DNA from: CAYIEH01 sp964362385
GTDB lineage: Bacteria; Patescibacteriota; Minisyncoccia; UBA6257; UBA9933
Length of the DNA stretch: 33,646 bases
Assembly (NCBI GenBank): GCA_964362385.1
Contig: CAYIEH010000003.1
Coordinates: forward strand, 1-33,646
Direction of reading: 5' to 3'
The notes beneath the pieces were generated by a model. The model worked only from the letters and a program-made list of their open reading frames with translations. It did not search any database and had not been told where the DNA came from. Shown one piece after another: positions 1 through 7,230 of this stretch. Within the stretch, counting starts at the first letter, position 1, and the number at the start of each line of letters is the position of its first letter. The translations under genes and the position numbers were made by a program.

Positions 1-390
1 CTGCTTATTATACTCTACGATAGCCTTTTTCCCCAAAAGCTTTTCCGTTTTTTTAAATGCCTCCTCGGCCGTTTCACAAGATGGCGTGGGAAAATCCAAA
101 ATTCCCTCGCCGATGACCGCCGGCATTTTTGCCTCAATGGCCGCGCGCGCGACCTCCTCTTCAAAAAAATACATATCATTAAAAGCCCTGATGCCGTTGT
201 CCTTCATCTCCCTTATAGCTTCTTTGGTTTTTTCATAAACAAACTTCGCTGTCACCATTTTTTTCTCCATCGGCCAGATATATTTTTTAAGCCACCTATC
301 CAGCGGCATATCTTCCGCCAGACCGCGAAAACCGACCATGGCGGCGTGCGTATGCGCGTTTACAAGCGGTAAATCAAATTTTATCGGCAT
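1..390 (-). CDS. Amidohydrolase, 5-methylthioadenosine/S-adenosylhomocysteine deaminase-like (C-terminus outside window)
   Basis: The reverse strand from the ATG at 390 reads an amidohydrolase-superfamily start with the metal-binding motif NAHTHAA at residues 11-17, followed by VGFRGLAEDMPLDRWL, which is typical of the MtaD/TrzN/AtzA group. These metalloenzymes deaminate methylthioadenosine, S-adenosylhomocysteine or related purines. The reading frame continues off the left edge, so about 130 residues are visible. Family members normally carry 50-60 residues of beta-sandwich before the HxH motif. Here only ten residues precede it, an in-frame stop lies about seven codons upstream, and no alternative start exists between. 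The N-terminal composite domain is therefore absent. No Shine-Dalgarno site is visible. The superfamily is clear; the exact substrate is not. Confidence 0.75.
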   Translation of the reverse strand, partial: MPIKFDLPLVNAHTHAAMVGFRGLAEDMPLDRWLKKYIWPMEKKMVTAKFVYEKTKEAIREMKDNGIRAFNDMYFFEEEVARAAIEAKMPAVIGEGILDFPTPSCETAEEAFKKTEKLLGKKAIVEYNKQ

Positions 391-440
391 ATTTTTATTA
401 TTTTTTATCTATTATCATACTACCAAAACTTCAAATAAAA

Positions 441-476
441 AACAAAACGATCCCGAGTACTCGGGATTGTTTTGTT
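441..476 (-). terminator. Palindromic terminator hairpin after the HExxH gene
   Basis: Two 18-nt arms (441-458 and 459-476) are complementary apart from one G-U pair, around a GTAC centre. The outer halves are A-rich and T-rich, so the hairpin would end in a U tract on either strand. It lies 51 nt past the stop codon of the minus-strand gene at 528 and ahead of the amidohydrolase start at 390. Confidence 0.75.
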
Positions 477-527
477 CTGGTATTTTACAGCGACTTAATC
501 TTTCTCCAAAAAATTTTTGCCCTGTTT

Positions 528-1472
528 TTAATTATCCAAACCCTCAAAAATTATTCCCAATTTATTTTCAATTTCTTTTCTCTTTTTCTCATCAGTACTT
601 TCATCAAAATAATTAAGAAAAAGATGAAATTCATCGCTATAGCCGCGAGAAAAATCATCAAAAGATATTTTTTTTAAAACTTCAAGGGATTTTCCCCCGC
701 AGCAATTGACTATTTCTTTAATAACCGGGAGGAGATTCCCCGCAAAATAGTTTTTTTCAAAAAGTGAAATTATTTCTTCTTTTTTAACTTTCTTTGCGTT
801 GGAAATTTTATTTATTATTTTTTCTACTATAAAAATAGTTGGATATTGGCATGCTCGCCAAAATGCACGATTGCTATGATATGGCTCCATATCCTTAAAT
901 GCAAGTTTATTATCTATTTCATCTTTATATTTATCTATAAGATATTCTGTTAAAAAATCTACAAAACCTTCATCAATGGGCCCCAGAAAGAGTTGTCTGT
1001 TTGTGTCAACTATTTTATCCACCGAAAGCCCTTGTCTTGAGGTATAATATTCTCCCTCTTCATTAACGCCAAAACTCTTTCTGGCTTTTAAGTGCAATAG
1101 TTCATGAATTAATGTTTTAAAAGCATCAAAATCATTTTCTTTTTTTGTGGTTATTATCATGTAATTACCAAACCGATTGCATGCCCCACCTGTATCTTTC
1201 CGGCCGGGAAATTTCTTTTCAAATGTTTCAGAAGAAAGCAAATGAACTTGCTGGTAATCAACATTTTCCCACTCTTTTTCTAATCCTAAAAAATTAAATT
1301 CTTTCTTTAAAATGTAATTGATAAAATCAATAAACAAAAGAAGTCTTTCATTTTTTTGCAACTCACCTTCAAAAGGAGCCAGGGCAGAATCTCGCTCTTC
1401 ATTTATAATCTTTTTTAATTCTTCTTTTTTTTCAATTAATCCCCTGCCAATAATTATTGGTTCTTTTTCCAT
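528..1472 (-). CDS. Hypothetical protein with HExxH zinc-metalloprotease signature
   Basis: This 314-aa protein has no family I recognise over its full length. Its notable feature is HELLH at residues 123-127 in the context LIHELLHLKA, the zinc-binding helix of gluzincin-type metallopeptidases. About 40 residues later the segment DEGFVDFLTEYL (167-178) offers E168 or E176 as a third zinc ligand, the usual arrangement. No signal peptide or membrane segment is visible, so it is probably cytoplasmic. The N-terminus is Glu/Lys-rich. The ATG at 1472 has no Shine-Dalgarno sequence. The gene is a single transcription unit between two hairpins. Peptidase function is inferred from the motif only. Confidence 0.7.
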   Translation of the reverse strand: MEKEPIIIGRGLIEKKEELKKIINEERDSALAPFEGELQKNERLLLFIDFINYILKKEFNFLGLEKEWENVDYQQVHLLSSETFEKKFPGRKDTGGACNRFGNYMIITTKKENDFDAFKTLIHELLHLKARKSFGVNEEGEYYTSRQGLSVDKIVDTNRQLFLGPIDEGFVDFLTEYLIDKYKDEIDNKLAFKDMEPYHSNRAFWRACQYPTIFIVEKIINKISNAKKVKKEEIISLFEKNYFAGNLLPVIKEIVNCCGGKSLEVLKKISFDDFSRGYSDEFHLFLNYFDESTDEKKRKEIENKLGIIFEGLDN

Positions 1473-1537
1473 ATTTTAATTGTAAGCTATTTTTTAATTT
1501 TATACAAATTTTAAAATAGTCTAGAGCCAAAATAAAA

Positions 1538-1578
1538 ACCCTGAATTCAAGACGCCAAGACGCCAATAAATCCAGGGT
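1538..1578 (-). terminator. Hairpin downstream of the 103-aa gene
   Basis: The arms 1538-1548 and 1568-1578 pair with one mismatch. The loop holds a tandem duplication of the octamer agacgcca. It starts 18 nt beyond the stop codon of the minus-strand gene at 1596 and is followed on that strand by a T-rich run. Confidence 0.55.
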
Positions 1579-1595
1579 GTGCGGCTTATACTGAT

Positions 1596-1907
1596 TTAAT
1601 CGTCATCATCTATCATATCGGCAACTATGCCGCCTATGATTATGCCTGCGGCCACATCACATACATTAATGCCTCCTTGTTTCTCTTGTTGGTATTGACC
1701 ATCTGATTTACCGGTGCGTGGGCGTGCAGGAACCAGAAAATGGTCACTGACTTTTTTAGATAGCTGTTGAATGGGATGGTCATGTGGATGATGCTTTTCA
1801 TAATAAACAAAATCCTTTTCCGTAAGCTTCTTCCGTGGCTGGAGATGGTAATGTTGGATGTAGCGTTTCATTTCCGCGCCACATTTAAGGCATTTTTTCA
1901 TTTGCAT
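1596..1907 (-). CDS. Small hypothetical protein with CxxC zinc knuckle
   Basis: A 103-aa protein beginning MQMKKCLKCGAEMKRY. CLKCG is half of a zinc ribbon; the partner ligands may be the His-rich stretch YEKHHPHDHP in the middle. The C-terminus is a short Gly/Ile-rich segment (AAGIIIGGIVADMI) ending in four aspartates. AAGGAG lies 7 nt before the ATG, which fixes the start and contrasts with the housekeeping genes of the window. Two hairpin or repeat zones flank it, so it is probably monocistronic. The function is unknown. Confidence 0.65.
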   Translation of the reverse strand: MQMKKCLKCGAEMKRYIQHYHLQPRKKLTEKDFVYYEKHHPHDHPIQQLSKKVSDHFLVPARPRTGKSDGQYQQEKQGGINVCDVAAGIIIGGIVADMIDDDD

Positions 1908-2116
1908 CTCATTTCTCCTTTTCTTTTATTGTTTAAAGATTCAAATAAAGTTGCCGCTTGTAACATGTCAAAGAACTTGAATTCAAAGAAACCACCATGG
2001 TCTCTTTCACCGATTATCATCTTATAATAATTGTCTTATTTTTGCAAGGGTTATGAGGGCGCAGCGAAAATGGGGTGTTGGGAGAAATTCCGCCACGCCC
2101 GAGTAGTGAAGTTGGG

Positions 2117-2262
2117 ACGCCTCCGCCTGCCCGTATAGGGCAGAACGCCGAAACAAAATTTTCTTCTTCCTTATTTGTTTTTTTGGGGGGCGCGAAATCC
2201 GAAAACTGAAGAAGAAAATTTTGTTGAGGCGTAGCCCCGCCAAAGGCGAGGCGCGGAGGCGT
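2117..2262. repeat. Nested inverted repeat in the intergenic region before xer
   Basis: An 18-bp perfect inverted repeat (2152-2169 with 2208-2225) sits inside a 10-bp perfect inverted repeat (2117-2126 with 2253-2262), with a further five pairs between them (2145-2149 with 2228-2232). The stretch is much more GC-rich than its surroundings. Reading frames here have no RBS and no recognisable protein. The rest of 1908-2420 holds nothing else I can support except the terminator at 2365. Confidence 0.7.
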
Positions 2263-2364
2263 TGTGCCATTGGCGTTTTCCAAAAGTTTTGATACAATGA
2301 TTTTAAGAAATGCCACCGGTTTTTCGCTCGAAAAAGGTTCGCGCAAAGTGTATAATTACAGCAC

Positions 2365-2396
2365 AAAACAAAAATCCCAAAGGGGATTTTTGTTTT
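2365..2396 (-). terminator. Terminator of the xer gene
   Basis: A 14-bp stem (2365-2378 with 2383-2396) with a 4-nt loop, A-rich outer arm and T-rich other arm. It lies 25 nt beyond the stop codon of the recombinase gene on the minus strand. Confidence 0.8.
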
Positions 2397-2420
2397 CTTC
2401 TTCTTGTTTAGCCGCCAAAA

Positions 2421-3338
2421 TTATTTTCGTCTGCGGCCGTGAAAGGCTTTATGGACTTCTTTCAATTCCTTATTGGTCAGGTGAGTGTAAATTTGGGTTG
2501 TTGAAATATTCGCGTGGCCGAGAAGTTCCTGAACTGACCGAAGATCCGCGCCGTTAATCAAAAGATCTGTTGCAAATCCGTGGCGCATCATATGCGGATG
2601 AACCTTTTTGGCAATCCCGGCTTTGCGGGCATAAAAGTCAATAAGCCTTTGAACAGCTCTGGGAATAATTCTGCCGATAACTTTTGGGGGCAGCGCGGCT
2701 GTGGTCAGACGGCTAAGGCTTACAAACATCGCTTCGTCAGCGTCAGTTCTTTTGTCTAAGTAATTTTTAATAGCTTTTTTGGCGCTGTCGGCCAAAAAAA
2801 CAACGCGTAATTTACTCCCTTTGCCGCGGACAGTAAATTCCCCTCTGTTTAAATCAATATAGCGATTTAAAGCGCAAAGTTCTGAAATTCTTAAGCCGGT
2901 TGAAAATAAAATTTCTAAAATAGCTTTGTCCCTAAGAGACCTTAAATCATCGCCCTTGGGAGCCTCCAGTAATCTTTCCAATTCGTCATATTCAAGAATT
3001 TCAATTTGCCGCACAGGGACTTTCGGCAGTTCAATTTTATCAGAAGCTAAAACTTGGTAATCATTTTTTGCCAGATATTTTAAAAAATTTCTTAAAGCAA
3101 TAATATAGTAGCTTTGAGTTGTTTTTTTTAAGTTTTCTCCTTTTTGGTTTGGAAGACGGGCGAGGCGCAGGCGAAAATCCCGAATTTTATCAATTGTAAT
3201 ATCTTTTTCTGTTTTTACTTTGGCAAAATTAAAGAATTTTTTAAGGTAAAATTCGTAATTCTCCCGGGTTTTAGGCGAGCGGTTTTTTTCAATTTCCAGA
3301 TAATCAAGGTAGTTTTTTAAAAGGGTGTTAATATCCAT
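2421..3338 (-). CDS. xerD: Tyrosine recombinase XerC/XerD family
   Basis: A 305-aa site-specific recombinase of normal Xer length. An N-terminal SAM-like core-binding domain covers about residues 1-100, with the catalytic domain after it. The active-site residues are all present: R150 (STGLRISEL), K173 (RGKGSK), H249 and R252 (HPHMMRHGFAT), H275 (LLGHANISTTQ) and Y284 (QIYTH). Xer proteins resolve chromosome dimers at dif during division; a lone Xer in a reduced genome usually does this, but integrase roles cannot be excluded. The start codon follows a TATAAT box by only a few bases, so the mRNA is nearly leaderless. XerC and XerD cannot be told apart by eye. Confidence 0.9.
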   Translation of the reverse strand: MDINTLLKNYLDYLEIEKNRSPKTRENYEFYLKKFFNFAKVKTEKDITIDKIRDFRLRLARLPNQKGENLKKTTQSYYIIALRNFLKYLAKNDYQVLASDKIELPKVPVRQIEILEYDELERLLEAPKGDDLRSLRDKAILEILFSTGLRISELCALNRYIDLNRGEFTVRGKGSKLRVVFLADSAKKAIKNYLDKRTDADEAMFVSLSRLTTAALPPKVIGRIIPRAVQRLIDFYARKAGIAKKVHPHMMRHGFATDLLINGADLRSVQELLGHANISTTQIYTHLTNKELKEVHKAFHGRRRK

Positions 3339-3515
3339 TTAGGGTATTATATCATATCTGTCGCAAAATGAATTTTTCATAACAGAAATTTCTGTCATAA
3401 AAATTTACGGTTGTTTTGCGGCATATCTAAATATATCTCAAAATAGTTCGGCAAAACTATTTCTTTGCCGAATTTCCTAGATACCAAAGCATGACCTATC
3501 GCAGGACTTTGATCC

Positions 3516-3690
3516 AGCTTGTGAAACATTTTAAATGTTTCACAAGCTGTCGCAAAATGGTGTGAAACACTTTGTGAAACATTTTTTAGCGATTTTTAAG
3601 ATGACGTGTATAAACGTGAAACACTTTATCTCACCGTAGCGATATTGTAAAATCCAAAATGTTTTTGTGAAACATTTTGTGAAACATTTT
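3516..3690. repeat. Cluster of seven GTGAAACAYTTT repeats between xer and a homing endonuclease
   Basis: The 12-mer gtgaaacaYttt occurs directly at 3521, 3562, 3574, 3616, 3667 and 3679 and inverted at 3533-3543. The copies at 3562/3574 and 3667/3679 are exact head-to-tail pairs with a 12-nt period. The first direct and the inverted copy form a palindrome with 16-nt arms (3516-3531 with 3533-3548) around a single T. The decamer tgtcgcaaaa occurs at 3360 and 3549. An inverted repeat built on ttcggcaaa/tttgccgaa lies at about 3447-3472. There is no gene in 3339-3715. The regular, iteron-like arrangement suggests binding sites for a protein. Confidence 0.8.
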
Positions 3691-3715
3691 TACTAAAAAT
3701 CGGAGTTTTTATCAA

Positions 3716-4201
3716 TTAATCATTAAACTTTTCTTTGAATTTAGGAAGATTATCGTAAATTCCCCATTTGTATAATCTATAAAGGGACTTAAACCTATCG
3801 GGAACTTGCGGATCATTTCCAATTTTTTCAAGCCATTCATCAAATTGTTTTCTTTTATGACCTACAAGTTTTTTATAGAGAAAGGGGATTATTATGTCTT
3901 TAAGTTGCTTAAATTCTCTTACGATTAAAACAACCTTTCTACCTCTTTTTATTCCATCTTTTTGGAATGATTTGTAATTATAAACTTTATTTTTAAGCCC
4001 TAGCGTATCCCTCACTAATCTTAAAAGATTTTCGTCTCGCTCGTGCATACTAATAATAAATGCCGGTATCCGCGATCTTTTTCCATTTTTTATATTAGGT
4101 GAGGTGCAAAAAGAAAAACAACCTTCTCCCTCAACAAGCCCTCTAATATATTCATAGCTTATTTTTTGATTTAATTGTTTCACGCCGAACTCATCGGTCA
4201 T
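3716..4201 (-). CDS. Free-standing LAGLIDADG homing endonuclease, single motif
   Basis: A 161-aa protein with one LAGLIDADG helix, IRGLVEGEGCFSF (residues 19-31); E26 is the expected metal-binding acid. One motif means it would act as a homodimer cutting a near-palindromic site of 18-22 bp. Such enzymes usually sit in group I introns or inteins. This one is free-standing in intergenic DNA beside the iteron-like cluster, and no intron or interrupted gene is visible around it. The ATG at 4201 is nearly leaderless, with no Shine-Dalgarno site. The family call is secure; activity and target are unknown. Confidence 0.85.
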   Translation of the reverse strand: MTDEFGVKQLNQKISYEYIRGLVEGEGCFSFCTSPNIKNGKRSRIPAFIISMHERDENLLRLVRDTLGLKNKVYNYKSFQKDGIKRGRKVVLIVREFKQLKDIIIPFLYKKLVGHKRKQFDEWLEKIGNDPQVPDRFKSLYRLYKWGIYDNLPKFKEKFND

Positions 4202-4209
4202 AAATTTTA

Positions 4210-4238
4210 TTGTTATACAGTATTACACCTGATATAAT
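4210..4238 (+). promoter_or_regulatory. Promoter of yraN
   Basis: TTGTTA (4210-4215) and TATAAT (4233-4238) are 17 nt apart. The start codon at 4254 is 15 nt past the -10 box, so the transcript would have a leader of only a few bases. The -10 box lies in a small palindrome (4231-4248). Confidence 0.75.
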
Positions 4239-4253
4239 AAATTATATCAAAAT

Positions 4254-4709
4254 ATGACTAAAAAATCCGAAATAGGCCAATTAGGCGAGGATTTGGCTTG
4301 CGAATGCCTTAAAAAGCAGGGCTATAAGATTATTGAGAGGAATTTTAGGAGGCCATGGGGAGAAATTGACATTATTTGCCAAGATCCTGATAAAACCTTG
4401 GTTTTTGTGGAAGTAAAGGCAATAAGGCAGTTCGGCAAGCTTACTGCAAATAATTCGGCAGAGTTTGTTAATTCGGCAAGCGAGCTTATGCCGGAAGATC
4501 AGTTAACCAAGTCAAAGTTTCAAAAATTAGCAAAAACCGCTTCTATGTATGTTGGCCAAAACGAGAAATTAATAAAAAATGACAAAGGCTGGAGAATAGA
4601 TCTACTGGCATTAACTCTTAGAGAATCATCAGGGTCAATCCTGAGCAGGGCCGAAGGATTGACAATAAACGGAAAAAGTGTTGATGTGAGCCATTATAAA
4701 AATATTTAA
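4254..4709 (+). CDS. yraN: YraN-like endonuclease-fold protein (UPF0102)
   Basis: A 151-aa member of the UPF0102/YraN family, which has a restriction-endonuclease-like fold and is often found near DNA-processing genes. The family signature is clear: GEDLACECLKKQGYKIIERNFR at the start (shown here as residues 11-32 in total), GEID at 36-39 and VEVK at 52-55, giving the E/D-x-K nuclease core. Residues 124-138 (ESSGSILSRAEGLTI) are encoded by a palindrome with arms 4634-4642 and 4655-4663, an apparent in-frame repeat insertion near the C-terminus. The gene is convergent with tsaE with only 17 nt between the stops. No Shine-Dalgarno site. Confidence 0.85.
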   Translation: MTKKSEIGQLGEDLACECLKKQGYKIIERNFRRPWGEIDIICQDPDKTLVFVEVKAIRQFGKLTANNSAEFVNSASELMPEDQLTKSKFQKLAKTASMYVGQNEKLIKNDKGWRIDLLALTLRESSGSILSRAEGLTINGKSVDVSHYKNI

Positions 4710-4726
4710 AATACAAAATGGAATTT

Positions 4727-5215
4727 TTAATGAATAGATAATTTCCGCTCGTTTTCCCTTGAGCCGTGTTTTAAGTTTATTGAGATTTTTTTATTGGGCA
4801 GAATTTTTTTAATCCTTTCCGGCCACTCTATTAAGACGATATTATCAGGATTTGAAATAATTTCTTTTATTCCCAAACTTGCTAATTCATTAAGTTTTTT
4901 TATTCTGTAACAATCCACGTGGTAAGCATTTCCATAATTCATAATTCTTAATTCATAATTCTTTATCAATACGAAAGTGGGAGAGGTTATTTTTGATTTC
5001 ACGCCCAAACCGCGCAAAAAACCCTGTATAAACGTGGTTTTGCCGGCGCCAAGATCGCCTTTGAGGATTATTACAATAGATTTATGAGGTAAGAAGTAAG
5101 AAGTAAGACGGCCCGCCAAACGATTCGTTTTGCCAGCTTTTCCGAGCGCTAAATCAGCAAGTTCTTTGGCGATTTTTTGAGTTTGAGTAGGAGAAGCAGT
5201 TTTAAATCTTACCAT
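4727..5215 (-). CDS. tsaE: tRNA threonylcarbamoyladenosine biosynthesis ATPase TsaE
   Basis: A 162-aa P-loop ATPase that works with TsaB and TsaD in making t6A37 on ANN-decoding tRNAs. It has Walker A GDLGAGKTT (53-61), the family motif SPTFVLI (78-84), AYHVDCYRI (97-105) and VLIEWPERI (127-135). Two segments are made by 7-nt-period repeats. Residues 36-43 come from three gtaagaa-type units (5089-5109). Residues about 86-95 (NYELRIMNYG) come from four cataatt-type units (4933-4960). Both keep the frame and fall between conserved motifs. No Shine-Dalgarno site. Confidence 0.92.
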   Translation of the reverse strand: MVRFKTASPTQTQKIAKELADLALGKAGKTNRLAGRLTSYFLPHKSIVIILKGDLGAGKTTFIQGFLRGLGVKSKITSPTFVLIKNYELRIMNYGNAYHVDCYRIKKLNELASLGIKEIISNPDNIVLIEWPERIKKILPNKKISINLKHGSRENERKLSIH

Positions 5216-5251
5216 TTAAACATTATTACTGATGTTATAAAAAAAGAGAAG

Positions 5252-5274
5252 CCCAGAGGCGAAGTGCCTCTGGG
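5252..5274 (-). terminator. Rho-independent terminator of the Cys-rich gene
   Basis: A perfect 9-bp GC-rich stem (5252-5260 with 5266-5274) and a 5-nt loop, followed on the minus strand by a run of T residues (5247-5238 side). It lies 10 nt past the stop codon of the gene at 5284. Confidence 0.85.
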
Positions 5275-5283
5275 TTGGATTAC

Positions 5284-6033
5284 TTATTTTCTGGTTGTTT
5301 TGGGTCCCAAGAAAAAGGATTTGGAAAGATCGAGAAAGTCTTTGATTTGAAAAAATTTCTGGTTTATCAAAAATCTCGCCCAGTTATCAAAGCCGTCGAA
5401 ATCTTCGACGGTGTTCATTCCCGAAATCAGTCTGAATCCGAGACCGTAATACCTTGCCCCAATTCCTTTACTGAGACGTCCCAGCATAAGCCTGTTTTCG
5501 GAGAGTGCAAGCGTACCAAGATTTTTTATTTCATTTTTTTCTTTGGCTGTTACGCTTCCGCCATAGCTACCGTTGGAATCCCAGGCGCCGCAATCTATAT
5601 AATTGCAACAGTGGAGATTAGGAAACATTTGTTTGAGCATTAAATGAAGCATCAGGTTTTTGAGCACAAGGGGTTCGGCAAACATGATTTGCGTGATTAT
5701 GTCGCAACAGCCATTACAAACGAGGTAAAACCCATCGCCGTCACCTATAGGCCTTTCTCTAATCTTATTTGGCATTTGAGAGAATGCCTTGACCGATAAT
5801 TCTCCGCCACATGCCTGATATTCAAGGGCGTCTACGATACCTGTCTTTAAAACTCTATGGCAAAGCGTACCTACGTGTTCTGCCCCGTAAAACGAAACGA
5901 TTGCATTAAACATATTGTTAAGTCCATCCTCGCCGCCTGTCGTTGCGGCTTTTCGCGGGCCAACAATAATGTGGGTACTGGCATCGGAAACGCATGTTCC
6001 TTCACCAAATGGAAAGTCTGTAAACTTTTTCAT
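5284..6033 (-). CDS. Hypothetical cysteine-rich protein, unknown function
   Basis: A 249-aa protein that I do not recognise. Cysteines are frequent: C14, a YQACGGE segment, CNGCCD, and HCCNYIDCGAW in the central third, suggesting metal binding or disulfides. No signal peptide or clear membrane helix is seen. AAGGAGG stands 5 nt before the ATG at 6033, so the start is certain. A strong terminator follows the stop, making this a single-gene unit. Its strong RBS and isolated position match the other accessory genes of the window. Confidence 0.7.
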   Translation of the reverse strand: MKKFTDFPFGEGTCVSDASTHIIVGPRKAATTGGEDGLNNMFNAIVSFYGAEHVGTLCHRVLKTGIVDALEYQACGGELSVKAFSQMPNKIRERPIGDGDGFYLVCNGCCDIITQIMFAEPLVLKNLMLHLMLKQMFPNLHCCNYIDCGAWDSNGSYGGSVTAKEKNEIKNLGTLALSENRLMLGRLSKGIGARYYGLGFRLISGMNTVEDFDGFDNWARFLINQKFFQIKDFLDLSKSFFLGPKTTRK

Positions 6034-6216
6034 CTTTTCCTCCTTGCCTTTGCGACCGCTTCATTGAGCTCGCAACCAGGCTTTCAGAAACAAGTTAATA
6101 TTTTGCTGTTATGCGGCCGTTTTCGCCCTTCTGCTTTAAAACTTCGGCGGACAAGCCCGTATCCAACAGCGCCATTACGTTCTAACAGAACTCTACACGA
6201 TTTTAAATTTTTTGCA

Positions 6217-6254
6217 ATAAAATACTGCTATCCTATAGGATAGCAGTATTTTAT
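6217..6254 (-). terminator. Long perfect palindrome, terminator of rplM-rpsI
   Basis: Arms of 19 nt (6217-6235 and 6236-6254) are perfectly complementary with no loop spacer. The outer ends are A/T-rich, so it can work on either strand. It is the first strong hairpin after the rpsI stop on the minus strand, about 150 nt downstream. A 7-nt-period repeat (6257-6284) adjoins it. Confidence 0.75.
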
Positions 6255-6297
6255 CTCTCTTACATCTTACGACTTATGTCTTACTTTTTATCTTTTA

Positions 6298-6435
6298 TTC
6301 CATTGTGGAGCGCGCCTCGTCCCGACAGTATAGCCTTCAGCTAACTTCGGGACTGCGGCTTTATGTAATGCAATACTTTTCAGGATATTGAAACCAGTGC
6401 GTATTAACGTTTCTTCCATTGTGGAGCGCGCCTCG
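6298..6435. repeat. Direct repeat duplicating the 3' end of rpsI
   Basis: An identical 22-nt sequence occurs at 6298-6319 and 6414-6435. The second copy encodes the last residues of S9 (RRAPQWKK region); the first is intergenic. Between them lies an inverted repeat (gtcccga near 6319 with tcgggac near 6348). This looks like a duplication of the gene end. The remaining sequence of 6034-6297 outside the palindrome shows no gene. Confidence 0.75.
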
Positions 6436-6868
6436 CTTTCTTTAAGCCGTATTTTTTGCGTTCAACAGCTCGGGCGTCGCGCGTGAGAAGTCCTAGTCTC
6501 CTTAATCTTTTTTTAAAAATCGGGTTGAATTTTATCAAAGCTCTTGCAATACCCAGCCTGATTGCTTCTGATTGGGCCATTGTTCCGCCTCCTTTTACTT
6601 TTATTATCGCCCCCAATTTGTCGGCAATTTTCATTTTTTCCAACGGACTTACAGCTTCTTTTTGAAACCGCAAAACGGTAAAGTACGATTCCAATGGTTT
6701 TTCGTTAACGATTGTTTCTTTAATTTTAGTAAAAAGACGAACGCGGGCGATGGCGCTTTTTCTTCGGCCAACCGCTTCATAATATTTTTCTTTTCTAATA
6801 GGATGTTTTTTGGTTTCCACCTCGGCTTTTTCCGCGGACGATTCTTTTTTATTAGTTGTTTTTTCCAT
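6404..6868 (-). CDS. rpsI: Ribosomal protein S9
   Basis: 154 aa. Residues 28-154 match S9: YYEAVGRRKSAIARVRLF at the start, KGGGTMAQSEAIRLGIARAL in the middle and the basic tail KKARRAPQWKKR, which reaches the decoding site. The first 25 residues are a charged Lys/Glu extension not found in most bacteria. It lies 17 nt after rplM, the usual L13-S9 operon. No Shine-Dalgarno site before the ATG, so translation may be coupled to rplM. Confidence 0.96.
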   Translation of the reverse strand: MEKTTNKKESSAEKAEVETKKHPIRKEKYYEAVGRRKSAIARVRLFTKIKETIVNEKPLESYFTVLRFQKEAVSPLEKMKIADKLGAIIKVKGGGTMAQSEAIRLGIARALIKFNPIFKKRLRRLGLLTRDARAVERKKYGLKKARRAPQWKKR

Positions 6869-6885
6869 AATTTTAATTGGCGTCG

Positions 6886-7230
6886 CTATTCTATAATTAA
6901 TTTTTTAATTCTTTTTATTTGCAGTTTATTTTTAGGCAGCATTTGTTTAACCGATCTTCTCAGCACTTCGGCCTTGCCCTTTTTATCGACGACCTCTTTA
7001 TAGGTTTCTTCTTTAATGTGCCCCATATAGCCGGTGTGGCGATAATAAATTTTTTGATTTTCTTTTTTTCCGCTGATAGTCATTTTGTTGATATTTTTAA
7101 CAATGACCTTGTCCTCGCCGGCAAGTCGGGGGTCGTATTTTGGATTTTTTTTGCCTTGCAGAATAATGGCTATTTCAGAAGCCAGTCTTCCCAAATTTTT
7201 ATTTGTCGCGTCAATCGTGAATTCTGCCAT
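6886..7230 (-). CDS. rplM: Ribosomal protein L13
   Basis: 114 aa against about 142 in most bacteria. The core is recognisable: IDATNKNLGRLASEIA, YRHTGYMGHIKEETY, and the helix VLRRSVKQMLPKNKL. It ends shortly after that helix, so the C-terminal tail is missing; short L13 is common in Patescibacteria. First gene of the L13-S9 operon, with its own promoter and a structured leader in the 235 nt after fusA. Confidence 0.95.
   Translation of the reverse strand: MAEFTIDATNKNLGRLASEIAIILQGKKNPKYDPRLAGEDKVIVKNINKMTISGKKENQKIYYRHTGYMGHIKEETYKEVVDKKGKAEVLRRSVKQMLPKNKLQIKRIKKLIIE

Noticed and set aside
2017..2366. Two overlapping minus-strand reading frames of 109 and 114 aa
   Set aside because: They run through the GC-rich nested inverted repeat, have no ribosome-binding site and no protein-like composition.
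3339..3715. CRISPR array
   Set aside because: The 12-nt repeats are too short, irregularly spaced, lack uniform spacers, and no cas gene is nearby.
5275..5643. Plus-strand frame of 122 aa inside the Cys-rich gene
   Set aside because: Antisense to a gene with a strong ribosome-binding site and terminator; no start signal of its own.
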